Of a stretch of 64,000 nucleotides of DNA, positions 17,834-26,705 are shown in pieces; the first letter of the stretch is position 1, and each line of letters starts with the position of its first letter. The position numbers and the translations under genes were made by a program. This stretch comes from Rhizobium sp. NXC24 (GTDB taxonomy: Bacteria; Pseudomonadota; Alphaproteobacteria; Rhizobiales; Rhizobiaceae), in the NCBI RefSeq assembly GCF_002944315.1, contig NZ_CP024314.1, forward strand, positions 1,674,001 to 1,738,000, in the 5' to 3' direction. The notes under the pieces are model-generated. The model was given only the letters and a program-made list of their open reading frames with translations, had not been told where the DNA came from and ran no database searches.

Positions 17834-18775
17834 TCAATATTTCGGCAGGCCGGGCGGATTGGTTTCCGACTTCGGCAGGGCCTCTTCCGCCAGATGCCAA
17901 TGATCGAGAATCTTTCCGTAGGTGCCACTAGCGATCAGGTCGTTGGCGGCGACGGTCAGTGCATTGGCCAAGCCGCTTCCCTTGCGCGTCGTCACCGCCA
18001 CATCCGAGCGATCCGGCCAGCCGGCGCTGAGCGTACCGACGCTTTTGATGTTCTCGTCACGGGCGGCGATGTAGACGAGCTGCGCATGCGGTTGCACGAT
18101 CACATCGGCGCGGCCCGACGCCAGAGCCAGCAGGCTTGCGGCATCGTCGTCGTAATATTGCAGCTCCAGCGGTTTCAAGCCGGCCGCCACGTTCTCCTTG
18201 CTCCATTCGAGCAGGATGCGTTCTTGATTGGTGCCGGCGCCGACGATGAACCTGAGACCGGCCGCATCCTTCGGCTCCTTGATCGAGCCGATCTTGCTGT
18301 CCGATTTGACATAGATGCCGTGCAGCCCCTGCCGATAGGTGGAGAAATCGAACTTCTCCTTGCGCTGCTCGGTAACGCCGACATTGGAGATAACGGCATC
18401 GTATTTGCCCGACGTGAGACCCAGCGGCCAATCGATCCAGGCGACCGGCACCAGTTCCAGCTTGAGCCCGAGGCTATCGGCAATAGCATAAGCGATATCC
18501 GGATCGGCGCCGACCACGGTCTTGGCATCCGTCGCATAGGTGGCAAGCGGCGGCCCGCCGGGTGCGACGGCAACCGTGAACGTGCCCGGCGTGACGAACT
18601 TGAAATCCTTAGGGATAGCGGCGACCGCGGTCTCGTCCCGTCCGACGTGAATGCGGCCCGGTTGCTCGGGGCTCAAGTCGAAGGTTAGATCATCGGCACG
18701 GGCCGCGCCGAAGGACGCCAGCGCCGTCATCATCAAAGCGAATGAACATGCCCGGATGGCCGGTATGCCTGTCAT
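17834..18775 (-). CDS. ABC transporter substrate-binding protein (family 3), copy 1
   Basis: 313-aa periplasmic amino-acid-type binding protein. The signal peptide ends near SFGAARA. The SBP_bac_3 core includes TYATDAKTVVGADPDIAYAIADSLGLKLELVPV, KYDAVISNVGVTEQRKEKFDFS and SGRADVIVQP. ATG 18775 is preceded by GGAGAAGG; a longer start at 18790 is less likely. It is a close paralogue of the next gene: both end in ETNPPGLPK/QTNPPGLPK. Two binding proteins feeding one permease parallel the YtmJ/YtmK pair of Bacillus. Confidence 0.88.
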   Translation of the reverse strand: MTGIPAIRACSFALMMTALASFGAARADDLTFDLSPEQPGRIHVGRDETAVAAIPKDFKFVTPGTFTVAVAPGGPPLATYATDAKTVVGADPDIAYAIADSLGLKLELVPVAWIDWPLGLTSGKYDAVISNVGVTEQRKEKFDFSTYRQGLHGIYVKSDSKIGSIKEPKDAAGLRFIVGAGTNQERILLEWSKENVAAGLKPLELQYYDDDAASLLALASGRADVIVQPHAQLVYIAARDENIKSVGTLSAGWPDRSDVAVTTRKGSGLANALTVAANDLIASGTYGKILDHWHLAEEALPKSETNPPGLPKY

Positions 18776-18854
18776 GGGAGCCTTCTCCATATCCTGTCTT
18801 CATGAATGGCCGGCTTCGCGCGAGCGAGCCGGCCGTCTTGCGTTTGAGAGACGG

Positions 18855-19799
18855 TTACGAGCCGCTTTTCGGCAGGCCGGGCGGATTGGTCTGCGACTTT
18901 TCGAGCGCCTCGGAGCCAAGGCTCCAGCGCTTCAGCACCTCGCCATATTTGCCGTCCTTGATCAGGTCGTTGAGCGCGATGGTGACCGCGTCCGCAAGAC
19001 CGGCACCCTTGCGCGTCGTCACCGCGATCTCCGCCGACACCGGCCAGCCGCCGCTGACGGTCCCTACCAGCTTGGTGGTGCCCTTGATGGATGCGCTGTA
19101 GGCGAGCGTGGCGTTCGGGTTGAACTCGACATCGGCGCGGCCGGACTGGATCGCCAGATCGGCTGCGGCACGGTCATCGTAGTATTGCACCTCGATCGGC
19201 TTCAGCCCGGCGGCGACGTTCTCCCGATCCCATTCCAGGAGGATCTTCTCCTGGTTGGTGCCGGCGCCGGTGATGACCTTGAGGCCAGCAACGTCCTTCG
19301 GGTCCTTGATCGCGGTGATCTTGCTATCGGATTTGACGTAGAAGCCGAGCACATCTCTGCGATAGGTGGAGAAATCGAACTTCTCCTTGCGTTCCTCGGT
19401 GACCGTCACATTGCTGATAACAGCATCATACTTGCCAGAGGAGACGCCGAGCGGCCAATCCTCCCAGGCAACCGGCACGAGGTCGAGCTCAAGACCGAGC
19501 GAATCTGCGAGCAACTGTGCGATCTCGGGATCGGTGCCGACCACCGTCTTGGCGTCCGTGGCATAGGTCGAAACCGGCGGATCCCACGGGTTGATTGCCA
19601 CGGTAAACTTGCCGGGGTTGACGAATTTGAAACTGGACGCGATGGCCTTGATCGCCGCATCGTCCTTTTCCGCGCGGACACGGTTCGACGTATCCGGGCT
19701 CAGATTGAACTTTTCTGCCGCATGTGCAGAGCCGAGGCCGATGGTGGCTACGGCGACAATGCCGGCCACCAGAGATTTCGTTGTCTTGAAGATAGTCAT
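18855..19799 (-). CDS. ABC transporter substrate-binding protein (family 3), copy 2
   Basis: 314-aa paralogue of the preceding protein. It has a signal peptide (KSLVAGIVAVATIGLGSAHA), then TYATDAKTVVGTDPEIAQLLADSLGLELDLVPV, KYDAVISNVTVTEERKEKFDFS and SGRADVEFNP. The two copies differ mostly in the ligand-contact half of lobe 2 (QPHAQLVY versus NPNATLAY), suggesting related but distinct ligands. It lies 75 bases downstream of the permease-ATPase gene. Confidence 0.9.
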   Translation of the reverse strand: MTIFKTTKSLVAGIVAVATIGLGSAHAAEKFNLSPDTSNRVRAEKDDAAIKAIASSFKFVNPGKFTVAINPWDPPVSTYATDAKTVVGTDPEIAQLLADSLGLELDLVPVAWEDWPLGVSSGKYDAVISNVTVTEERKEKFDFSTYRRDVLGFYVKSDSKITAIKDPKDVAGLKVITGAGTNQEKILLEWDRENVAAGLKPIEVQYYDDRAAADLAIQSGRADVEFNPNATLAYSASIKGTTKLVGTVSGGWPVSAEIAVTTRKGAGLADAVTIALNDLIKDGKYGEVLKRWSLGSEALEKSQTNPPGLPKSGS

Positions 19800-19874
19800 G
19801 TAGCTTACCTCTTTTTCTCTCTATGGTTGTATTTGCGTTTACTCTCTTCCTCTCGCGAAGGGGCCGGGTTTTCG

Positions 19875-21653
19875 CTAGAGAACTTTTGCCAGGAACTCGC
19901 GGGTGCGTGGATGTTCCGCTTCGTTGAAGATGCGGGCCGGCGGGCCGGCCTCGAGGATGTGGCCGCTTTCCATGAAGACCACCGTATCGGCCACCTCGCG
20001 GGCAAAGCCGATCTCGTGGGTGACGATGACGAGCGTCGTGCCGGTGCGGGCGAGCTCCTTGATAACGTCGAGCACCTCGCCGACCAGTTCCGGATCGAGT
20101 GCCGACGTCGGCTCGTCGAAAAGCAGCACCTTGGGGCGGAGCGCCAGGGCGCGGGCGATCGCGACGCGCTGCTGCTGGCCGCCGGAAAGCTGGCGCGGAT
20201 AGGCGTTGATCTTGTCGCTGAGGCCGACGCGGGCAAGCAGCTCCTGCGCCAATTGCACGGCATCCTCGCGGCCGATGCTCCGCACCTGGATCGGCGCCTC
20301 GATGAGGTTTTCGAGCACGGTCAGATGCGGAAAGAGATTGAAGCTCTGAAACACCATGCCGATATCGGCGCGGCTCCTCAGAATATCCTTCTCCTTGAGT
20401 TCGTAGAGCGTGTCGCCCTTCTGGCTGTAGCCGATCAGATTGCCGTCGATGGAGATAAAGCCGCTATCGACGCGCTCCAGATGGTTGATGGCACGCAGGA
20501 GCGTCGATTTGCCGGAGCCGGATGGGCCAAGGATGGCGGTCACGCTGCCGGGCGAAAGGCTGAGTTCGATATTATCGAGCACCTTCAGTGCTCCAAAGCT
20601 TTTCGAAATGCCGTGAATGCGCACTGCCCCTCCGGCCGCCCGGAAGCTTGCCACGTCGATGACGCCGGGCCGCAGCGCGGCATCCGTCGAGACGTCCAAA
20701 GCTGGCAGCGGACGGCGGAACCGTTCGAAGAAGGCTTGGAAGGGAAGCGGCGTCGGGTTGCGCACCGCGCCTTTCGAGAAATAGCGCTCGATATAGTGCT
20801 GCGCGATCGACAGCACGGTCATGATGACCAGATACCAGACGGTCGCGACCATCAGCAGCGGAATGACTTCGAGGTTGCGGCGATAAATGACCTGGACCGT
20901 ATAGAAGAGTTCCGGCAGGGCGAGCACATAGACCACGGAGGTGCTTTTTGCCAATCCGATGATCTCGTTGAAGCCGGTCGGCAGGATGGAGCGCATGGCC
21001 TGCGGCAGCACGATGCGGAAGGCCTGGCGGCGACGCGACAAGCCCAGAGCCGAGGCCGCCTCAAGTTGTCCCTGATCGACGGAAAGGATGCCGCCGCGCA
21101 CGATCTCCGCGAAGAAGGCCGACTGGTTGAGCGTCAGCCCCAGGAAGGCAGCAGCGAAAGGCGTCAATAGCTGCACCGTCGGATAGTCGATGAAGACCGT
21201 ATCGGTGAAGGGAATACCGATCTTGATCGTCTCGTAGAGATAACCGAGATTGTTCAGTACCAGCAGCAACACGATCATCGGGATCGATCTCAGCAGCCAG
21301 ATATAGCCCCAGGAAAGGCCTGACAGTAGCGGCGACTTGGAAACGCGGGCAAGCGCCAGCGCCGTGCCGAGGATCGAGCCCGAAATCGCGGCAAGCACCG
21401 TCAGAAGCAATGTCCTGCCGAGACCGGCGAGAACGGGCTCGGCGAAGAACCATTGCGCGAAAACGCTCCAACCCCAGCGCGGATTGGTGAAGGTGGAATA
21501 GAGCACGGCGGCGATGACAAGGGCGGCGAAGATGGTTCCCGCCACACGGCCGGGATGGCGGGCCGGAACGATGCGATAGCGGGAATAATCCTGCTTTTGA
21601 TCGGCGACCCTGTTGCCGGGAGCAATGCCCGCGAAATCTGTCGTCAGTGCCAT
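19875..21653 (-). CDS. ABC permease-ATPase fusion, polar amino acid (cystine-like) importer
   Basis: 592-aa fusion. Residues about 35-310 form a His/Glu/Gln/Arg-type permease with the EAA loop ([29 protein letters not shown]). Residues about 345-592 form the ATPase: Walker [13 protein letters not shown]-loop [16 protein letters not shown], signature [15 protein letters not shown], Walker [13 protein letters not shown] and switch His in [14 protein letters not shown]. Permease and ATPase are normally separate genes in this class; here a linker of about 35 residues joins them. As a homodimer it would supply both halves of the importer. The two binding proteins are immediately downstream. Confidence 0.93.
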   Translation of the reverse strand: MALTTDFAGIAPGNRVADQKQDYSRYRIVPARHPGRVAGTIFAALVIAAVLYSTFTNPRWGWSVFAQWFFAEPVLAGLGRTLLLTVLAAISGSILGTALALARVSKSPLLSGLSWGYIWLLRSIPMIVLLLVLNNLGYLYETIKIGIPFTDTVFIDYPTVQLLTPFAAAFLGLTLNQSAFFAEIVRGGILSVDQGQLEAASALGLSRRRQAFRIVLPQAMRSILPTGFNEIIGLAKSTSVVYVLALPELFYTVQVIYRRNLEVIPLLMVATVWYLVIMTVLSIAQHYIERYFSKGAVRNPTPLPFQAFFERFRRPLPALDVSTDAALRPGVIDVASFRAAGGAVRIHGISKSFGALKVLDNIELSLSPGSVTAILGPSGSGKSTLLRAINHLERVDSGFISIDGNLIGYSQKGDTLYELKEKDILRSRADIGMVFQSFNLFPHLTVLENLIEAPIQVRSIGREDAVQLAQELLARVGLSDKINAYPRQLSGGQQQRVAIARALALRPKVLLFDEPTSALDPELVGEVLDVIKELARTGTTLVIVTHEIGFAREVADTVVFMESGHILEAGPPARIFNEAEHPRTREFLAKVL

Positions 21654-21692
21654 GATGTTTCCCTTTTATGGACTATCGGTCCGTGACCGTTT

Positions 21693-22217
21693 TCACCTGT
21701 TGCCGCCGGCCACGCGCAGTTCCGGTTCGGCCAGATGGCTGACATCTTTCTCGAAAGGGAGGGTCCGGTGGATTTCCGGATCGACCGCCTGGTCGAACAG
21801 GGCGGTGTAGCCATAGTTGAGATAGAGGCCGACCGCCTCCGGCTGGCGGAAACCCGTGGTCAGGTAGATGCGGGAATAGCCCTGGCGGGCTGCCTGCGCT
21901 TCCAGCTCGATCAGGACCTTGCGCGCCAGCCCTTGCCGGCGCAGATCATGGCGGGTCCAGATGCGCTTGAATTCGGCGGTGCGCTCGTCATAGCGCTTGA
22001 ACGCACCGCCGCCGATGGTTTCGCCATCGCGGATCAAAAGCACGAAATTGCCATCGGGCGGCGCGAAGGCTTCCGGCGGATAGCGGTTGAGCTCCGCCGC
22101 CGCACCCTCGGCGCTGAAATAGGTGCCGTAGCGGCTGTCATATTCATGGATCAGCTCATCGATCAGCGGCTTTGCGCGGGGGTCGAGAGGGGTCGTGTAG
22201 AGAAAGCTGTCACTCAT
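21693..22217 (-). CDS. GNAT-family N-acetyltransferase (SnaB/YtmI-like role)
   Basis: 174-aa GNAT fold. Motif A region RIWTRHDLRRQGLARKVLIELEAQAARQG carries the R/QxxGxA acetyl-CoA pyrophosphate loop, followed by GYSRIYLTTGFRQPEAVGLYLNYGY. The frame is open upstream into the M20 gene, but ATG 22217 starts the conserved part. In Bacillus S-alkyl-cysteine salvage, an acetyltransferase of this kind N-acetylates the imported amino acid before S-oxidation; that role is inferred here from gene order. Confidence 0.85.
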   Translation of the reverse strand: MSDSFLYTTPLDPRAKPLIDELIHEYDSRYGTYFSAEGAAAELNRYPPEAFAPPDGNFVLLIRDGETIGGGAFKRYDERTAEFKRIWTRHDLRRQGLARKVLIELEAQAARQGYSRIYLTTGFRQPEAVGLYLNYGYTALFDQAVDPEIHRTLPFEKDVSHLAEPELRVAGGNR

Positions 22218-22242
22218 CTCATCAGCCGTCCTGTTGTCGTCA

Positions 22243-23445
22243 TCATGAAAGGAAGGTCTCGACCAGCCGCACCCAGTAGCGGGCGGCGGGCGCGATGATC
22301 GCGTCGTTGAAATCGTATTGGGCGCAGTGGAGAGGGGCGCTGTCGCCGTTGCCCACGAAGAGATAGCTGCCCGGCTGCGCCTGCAGCATGAAGGCAAAAT
22401 CCTCGCTTGCCGTGCGCGGCCGGAAATTCTGCACGATCCGCCCCTCGCCGAAGGTCTCCAGCGCCACTGCGCGGGCGAAGGCCGTCTCTTCGCGATGATT
22501 GATCAGCGCCGGAAAGCCGAGGCGATAGTTCACATCCGCCTGCGCACCGAAACTTTCCGCCTGGGCGCGGGCAAGTGCGGGGATACGCTCTTGCAATTGC
22601 TGGCGCACCGCCTCGCTGAAAGCACGCATGGTCAGCTTCAGCTCTATGCTTTCCGGGATCACGTTCGAGGCCGAACCACCATGGATCGAGCCGACAGTGA
22701 CGACCGCCATATCCTGAGGATCGATATTGCGCGCCACGACACTCTGCAGGGCCGTGATGAAGGCGGCAGATGCCAATACCGGATCGACCGCCTTTTGCGG
22801 TTCAGCCCCATGACCACCTTTGCCGACGATGCGGATCACGGCCTGATCGACCGAGGCCATGGCCGCATCGGCGACGAAACCGAACTGACCCGATGGTACG
22901 CCCGGCCAATTGTGCAGGCCGAAAACGGCGTCGACTGGAAATCGTTCGAAAAGCCCGTCGGAAATCATCTTGCGCGCGCCGGCACCGATCTCTTCGGCCG
23001 GCTGGAAGATCAGCGTCAGCACACCGGAAAAATCTTTGGATTCAGCGAGGTAACGCGCTGCGGCGAGCAGGATCGACATGTGCCCGTCATGGCCACAGGC
23101 ATGCATGACGCCTGGATTGTCGCTGGCATAGGGAAGATCCGTGGCCTCTTCGATCGGCAGGGCGTCCATGTCGGCCCGAATGCCAATGCGCCTGCCGCCG
23201 TCGCCGCCCCGAAGGGTTGCGACGACGCCAGTGCCCCCAACACCGGTCGTCACTTCATAGCCCCAGGAAGAAAGCAGGGAGGCGACGATCTTGCTGGTCC
23301 GCCGCTCCTGGAAGGCAAGCTCCGGATAGCGATGCAGATCATGACGGAGAGCGATGATCTCATCGACAAAGGAGGCTATCCCCTTTTCGATATCATCAGT
23401 CGGTCGATGATGCTGGGTGATCATGTTCATGGCAGCGTCGACCAT
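22243..23445 (-). CDS. M20-family amidohydrolase/deacetylase (SndA/YxeP-like)
   Basis: 400-aa M20D metallopeptidase-fold amidase. Motifs are IGIRADMDALPIEE, VMHACGHDGHMSILLAAAR (metal ligands), FQPAEEIGAGARKMISDG and FGLHNWPGVPSGQFG. M20D enzymes remove N-acyl groups from amino acids. With the neighbouring acetyltransferase and monooxygenases it fits the final deacetylation of a cysteine derivative. The start is within 3 bases of the previous gene's stop, which suggests translational coupling; an internal ATG at 23430 is also possible. Confidence 0.9.
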   Translation of the reverse strand: MVDAAMNMITQHHRPTDDIEKGIASFVDEIIALRHDLHRYPELAFQERRTSKIVASLLSSWGYEVTTGVGGTGVVATLRGGDGGRRIGIRADMDALPIEEATDLPYASDNPGVMHACGHDGHMSILLAAARYLAESKDFSGVLTLIFQPAEEIGAGARKMISDGLFERFPVDAVFGLHNWPGVPSGQFGFVADAAMASVDQAVIRIVGKGGHGAEPQKAVDPVLASAAFITALQSVVARNIDPQDMAVVTVGSIHGGSASNVIPESIELKLTMRAFSEAVRQQLQERIPALARAQAESFGAQADVNYRLGFPALINHREETAFARAVALETFGEGRIVQNFRPRTASEDFAFMLQAQPGSYLFVGNGDSAPLHCAQYDFNDAIIAPAARYWVRLVETFLS

Positions 23446-23448
23446 GCC

Positions 23449-24798
23449 TCAGGCACGGATCGCCCTTCCTTGTTCGACTTCGTCCTTGGCCTGCGCATAA
23501 CGGCTCTCGCGATAGGGCAGCCCTAGATGATCACGCAGCGTCGAGCCCTTCAGCAGGGGGCCGAAATAGCCGCGTTCGGTCAGGATCGGCAGGACGTATC
23601 GGGCGAAGTCGTCGAAGCCTTCGGCAATCACCGGGAAGCCGAGGATGAAGCCATCGGCCGCCCCTTGGTCCACCCAGCGGATGATCTCGTCGGCGATATG
23701 GTCCGCCGTGCCGATGAAAGCGGTGCGGGGTGTTGCGGAATCGAGCGCGACTTCGCGCAGCGTCAGCCCCTTCTCGTGCGCCGTCTTCTTGATGCGGTCC
23801 GTGGTCGCGCGGAAATTGTTGCGGCCGATATCGCCGAGATCGGGGAAAGGCGCGTCGAGCGGATAGACGCTGAAATCATGATGATCGAAGAAACGGCCGA
23901 GATAGAGCAGCGCCTCTTCGATAGTGACGAGATTGCGGATTGCCTGATATTTCGCCTCAGCCTCTTCCTTCGTCGCGCCGACGATCGGGCCGATGCCGGG
24001 ATAGATGCCGACCTCCGCAGCCGACCGCCCGTGTGCGATCGCGCTGTCCTTGAGCTGGCGATAGAAGGCCTGCGCCTCCTCGATCGGCCCGCCATTGGTG
24101 AAGACGGCGTCGGCATGCCTGCCGGCAAGCCGGATGCCCGAGTCCGACGCGCCCGCTTGGAACACCACTGGCTGCCCTTGCTTGGAGCGGCCGATATTCA
24201 GCGGCCCTTCGACGCGGAAGAAGCGACCCTTATGGTTCAGCCGCCGCAGCTTGGTCTTGTCCGCAAAGACGCCGGTTTCGCGATTGCGGATGAAGGCGTC
24301 GTCATCCCAGGAATCCCACAGGCCCTTGATGACGTCCAGATATTCGTCGGCGATCTCGTAGCGCAGCTCGTGTTCGGGATGCTCGCGACTGTAGTTGCGA
24401 CCGGAGCCTTCTAGCGGCGAGGTCACCGCATTCCACCCTGCCCTACCGCCGCTGATCAGATCAAGCGAGCCGAATTGCCGCGCGATGGTAAAGGGATCGC
24501 TATAGGAGGTCGAAACCGTCCCGACGAGGCCGATCTTCGAGGTGGAAGCGGCAAGCGCCGAGAGGATCGAGATCGGCTCGAAGCGGTTGAGGAAATGCGG
24601 GATCGACTGCTCGTTGATGTAGAGACCGTCGGCGACGAAAGCGAAGGCGATGCCGGCCTCTTCCGCCTTGCGTGCCGTATCGACAAAGAAGCCGAAATTG
24701 ACGCTGGCATCGGCCGGACCGCTCGGATGTTTCCAGGCGTTCATGTGGCCGCCGGGACCCTGTAGCATGATGCCGAACGTGACGTGTTTCTGAGCCAT
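23449..24798 (-). CDS. NtaA/SnaA/DmoA-family FMN-dependent monooxygenase (CmoJ/YtnJ-like)
   Basis: 449-aa member of the NtaA/SnaA/DszA branch of flavin monooxygenases, recognised by HVTFGIMLQGPGGHMNAWKHP, FAFVADGLYIN, AWNAVTSPLEGSGRNY, RFFRVEGPLNIGRSKQGQPVVFQAGASDSG and LLYLGRFFDHHDFSVYPLDAPFPDLGD. Enzymes of this branch cleave C-S or C-N bonds using reduced FMN. ATG 24798 has GAGG 9 bases upstream. Next to M20 and GNAT genes, it most likely oxidises an N-acetylated S-alkyl cysteine. Confidence 0.9.
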   Translation of the reverse strand: MAQKHVTFGIMLQGPGGHMNAWKHPSGPADASVNFGFFVDTARKAEEAGIAFAFVADGLYINEQSIPHFLNRFEPISILSALAASTSKIGLVGTVSTSYSDPFTIARQFGSLDLISGGRAGWNAVTSPLEGSGRNYSREHPEHELRYEIADEYLDVIKGLWDSWDDDAFIRNRETGVFADKTKLRRLNHKGRFFRVEGPLNIGRSKQGQPVVFQAGASDSGIRLAGRHADAVFTNGGPIEEAQAFYRQLKDSAIAHGRSAAEVGIYPGIGPIVGATKEEAEAKYQAIRNLVTIEEALLYLGRFFDHHDFSVYPLDAPFPDLGDIGRNNFRATTDRIKKTAHEKGLTLREVALDSATPRTAFIGTADHIADEIIRWVDQGAADGFILGFPVIAEGFDDFARYVLPILTERGYFGPLLKGSTLRDHLGLPYRESRYAQAKDEVEQGRAIRA

Positions 24799-24821
24799 GG
24801 GTGCAATCCTCTTCAGTATTA

Positions 24822-25814
24822 TCAAGCGACGAGGGAGAGCCGCTCCTCGGCGAGCAGCTCGATGGAGGAAAGGCGCTCGGCAGCCGTCAGCGCCGGTGTG
24901 TCGAGAATGAATTCCTTGACGCCATAGCGGCGATGCAGTTCGTCCAGCTCATTGCGGATCTGCGCCGCCGTGCCGTGCAGCACGCTCGGCACCTTCTCCT
25001 CGGTCCGGTAATCAGTGACGCCAGCCTGGCGGGCGAATTCGGCCGCTTGTTCCTCGCTGCCGACATTGATCGTCTGACCGTTGGGAAGGAAAATCTTGAC
25101 GATGCGGAGATCGCCGACACGTGCGCGCGCCTGCTCCTCGCTCTCGGCGGCAAAGGCCGCCAGCGCCAAGATCGGGCTCTTGCCGCCGCTCGCCGCCTCA
25201 TAGGCTTCGAAGGTCTTGCGGAGATTTTCGGGATCGCCATTCAGATGGCCGGCAAAGACCAGCTCCCAGCCCTTCTCGGCTGCCAGCTTGGCGCTGTCGA
25301 CGGAAGCACCGAGCAAATAGCGTTCGGGAGCGACCGCAGGAAGCGGCGTGGCAACGGCGGTATCCGCCGAGGATTCGCCTGAGAGATAAGCGTTGATGTC
25401 GGCAAGTTGATCGGCAAAGCTCGGCTTGCGCTCTGGATCGACCGCTGCCTGCAGCGCCCGCGTCGATAGCGGAAAGCCGCCCGGCGCTTTTCCGACGCCG
25501 AGGTCGACCCGGCCAGGCCCTAGCGAGGAAAGCAGATTAAAGGTCTCCGCCACCTTGTAGGCGCTATAATGCTGCAGCATCACGCCGCCGGAGCCGATGC
25601 GGATCTTCGATGTCTTGGCGAGCAAATAGCCAATCAGCGCCTCCGGCGCGGAGCTCGCCAAGTTCGCCATATTATGGTGCTCGGCCACCCAGAAACGATG
25701 ATAGCCAAGCTCCTCGGCTCGAACCGCCAGTCTGGCGGTCGCCCGCAACGCATCCGTGGCATTTTTCCCGGCGTCGATAGGGCTTTTGTCGAGAAGACTC
25801 AGAAGATAGGACAT
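24822..25814 (-). CDS. LLM-class flavin-dependent oxidoreductase (MsnO8-like)
   Basis: 330-aa luciferase-like monooxygenase beginning SYLLSLLDKSPIDAGKNATDALRATARLA, with YHRFWVAEHHNMANLASSAPE and RIGSGGVMLQHYSAYKVAETFNLL. This is the single-subunit LLM subfamily often found next to sulfur or alkane oxidation genes. The ATG at 25814 fits the family start better than the one at 25823. It is the first gene of the block, so the promoter should lie in 25815-26050. Confidence 0.87.
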   Translation of the reverse strand: MSYLLSLLDKSPIDAGKNATDALRATARLAVRAEELGYHRFWVAEHHNMANLASSAPEALIGYLLAKTSKIRIGSGGVMLQHYSAYKVAETFNLLSSLGPGRVDLGVGKAPGGFPLSTRALQAAVDPERKPSFADQLADINAYLSGESSADTAVATPLPAVAPERYLLGASVDSAKLAAEKGWELVFAGHLNGDPENLRKTFEAYEAASGGKSPILALAAFAAESEEQARARVGDLRIVKIFLPNGQTINVGSEEQAAEFARQAGVTDYRTEEKVPSVLHGTAAQIRNELDELHRRYGVKEFILDTPALTAAERLSSIELLAEERLSLVA

Positions 25815-26435
25815 ATGGATCATCCGATTATCGTGCCGGCGTTTTGGTGCGGCTCTATAATCTATAAAACACGTAGATTAAATGTATTATAAGAAACGAC
25901 TTTCTCTTCGCGCGGCAAAGTGGGGAAATAAGTTGCAGAGCGTGCGCACCTGTCTGGATGGGGCGGTAACAAATGTCACCTGACCCGGGGTTAGGCGACA
26001 ACTTGTGCCGTAAAAAATGTCACAGGCGCAAAATGGCCGCGCGAACGGAACGTACTGTCACATGATTGGAAGAGGTTGACCGTGTTTACCGATTCAAAAG
26101 GTCAGAGGTTCGAAATCTGCCGCGTTCAGCATGCTTTCAATGAAAACCTGACAGCCCAGATGAGCATTTGATGCCACCGCGTTGATCTGCGTCCAGAAGG
26201 GGCGCTTTGTTGTCAAATTCGCGTTAGCTATGCGTCCAAACCGAAGACCCCGGATTTGCGGCACTTTTTTATGGCCGTGGCGCGGCGAGACGTTTGCCAC
26301 AGATCGGCGTTAGCTTTGGCACGGCAAAACTGGTGTAGCGCGCAAAATCGCATGGCAAAGCGCGCAACATCAGATGGCAACAGATATTCAATGTAGCCGG
26401 ACTATGGCGCGGCGCGACCAGTATGGCCCTCCAAA
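25815..26435. other. Intergenic region with direct repeats, island boundary
   Basis: About 620 bases without a supported gene. It holds the promoter side of the sulfur cluster and then sequence of different texture. GGTAACAAATGTCAC (25965-25979) recurs as CGTAAAAAATGTCAC (26009-26023), 44 bases apart, and ATGGCAA recurs around 26352-26390. Such spaced repeats resemble the ends of IS481/IS21-like elements, so this may be an IS remnant, but no transposase fragment is recognisable. The minus-strand frame 26094-26300 is not convincing. Confidence 0.35.
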
Positions 26436-26705
26436 CTATCCGGCAGTAACTCTTGGGACAACTTGGGAAAGCGCGGCTTTGAGCCTTGTTGCTTGCGGAT
26501 CTCGCATCGCGCGACCGAGCCAGCTTTCGAATGCGGCCTTGGGCGTACCTTTGAGGTGCCTGGCGGCCAGCGCAAGGAACGCCTTGTTATCGAAATTGGC
26601 CATAAGTGTCGTGAGGTCCTCCGACGCAACGGCCTGCTCGATCCGGCGTCGCATCCCGCTCGCTATTGCAGCGATATCAAGTGCAGAGGTCTTCTCGGCG
26701 AACGT
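26436..26705 (-). pseudogene. C-terminal remainder of the AAA/DUF4435 gene after the TAG
   Basis: Directly in frame with the upstream ATPase: the codon after TAG is ACG, then F-A-E-K-T-S-A-L-D-I-A-A through a stop at 26436. The segment has normal coding composition and family-like helices (DNKAFLALAARHLKG, FESWLGRAMRDPQATRLKAAL). A single C-to-T or G-to-A type change could create the stop. It would only be made by readthrough, or as a separate peptide from the ATG at 26654. Confidence 0.65.

Noticed and set aside
18651..21170. 839-aa plus-strand open frame
   Set aside because: Antisense to the two binding-protein genes and the permease-ATPase; its frame is open because of high third-position GC in the real genes. 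No ribosome site or domain.
22318..23526. 402-aa plus-strand open frame
   Set aside because: Antisense shadow of the M20 deacetylase gene, which has clear metal-binding motifs.
26094..26300. 68-aa minus-strand frame
   Set aside because: No ribosome site, no recognisable domain, and it lies in repeat-like DNA.
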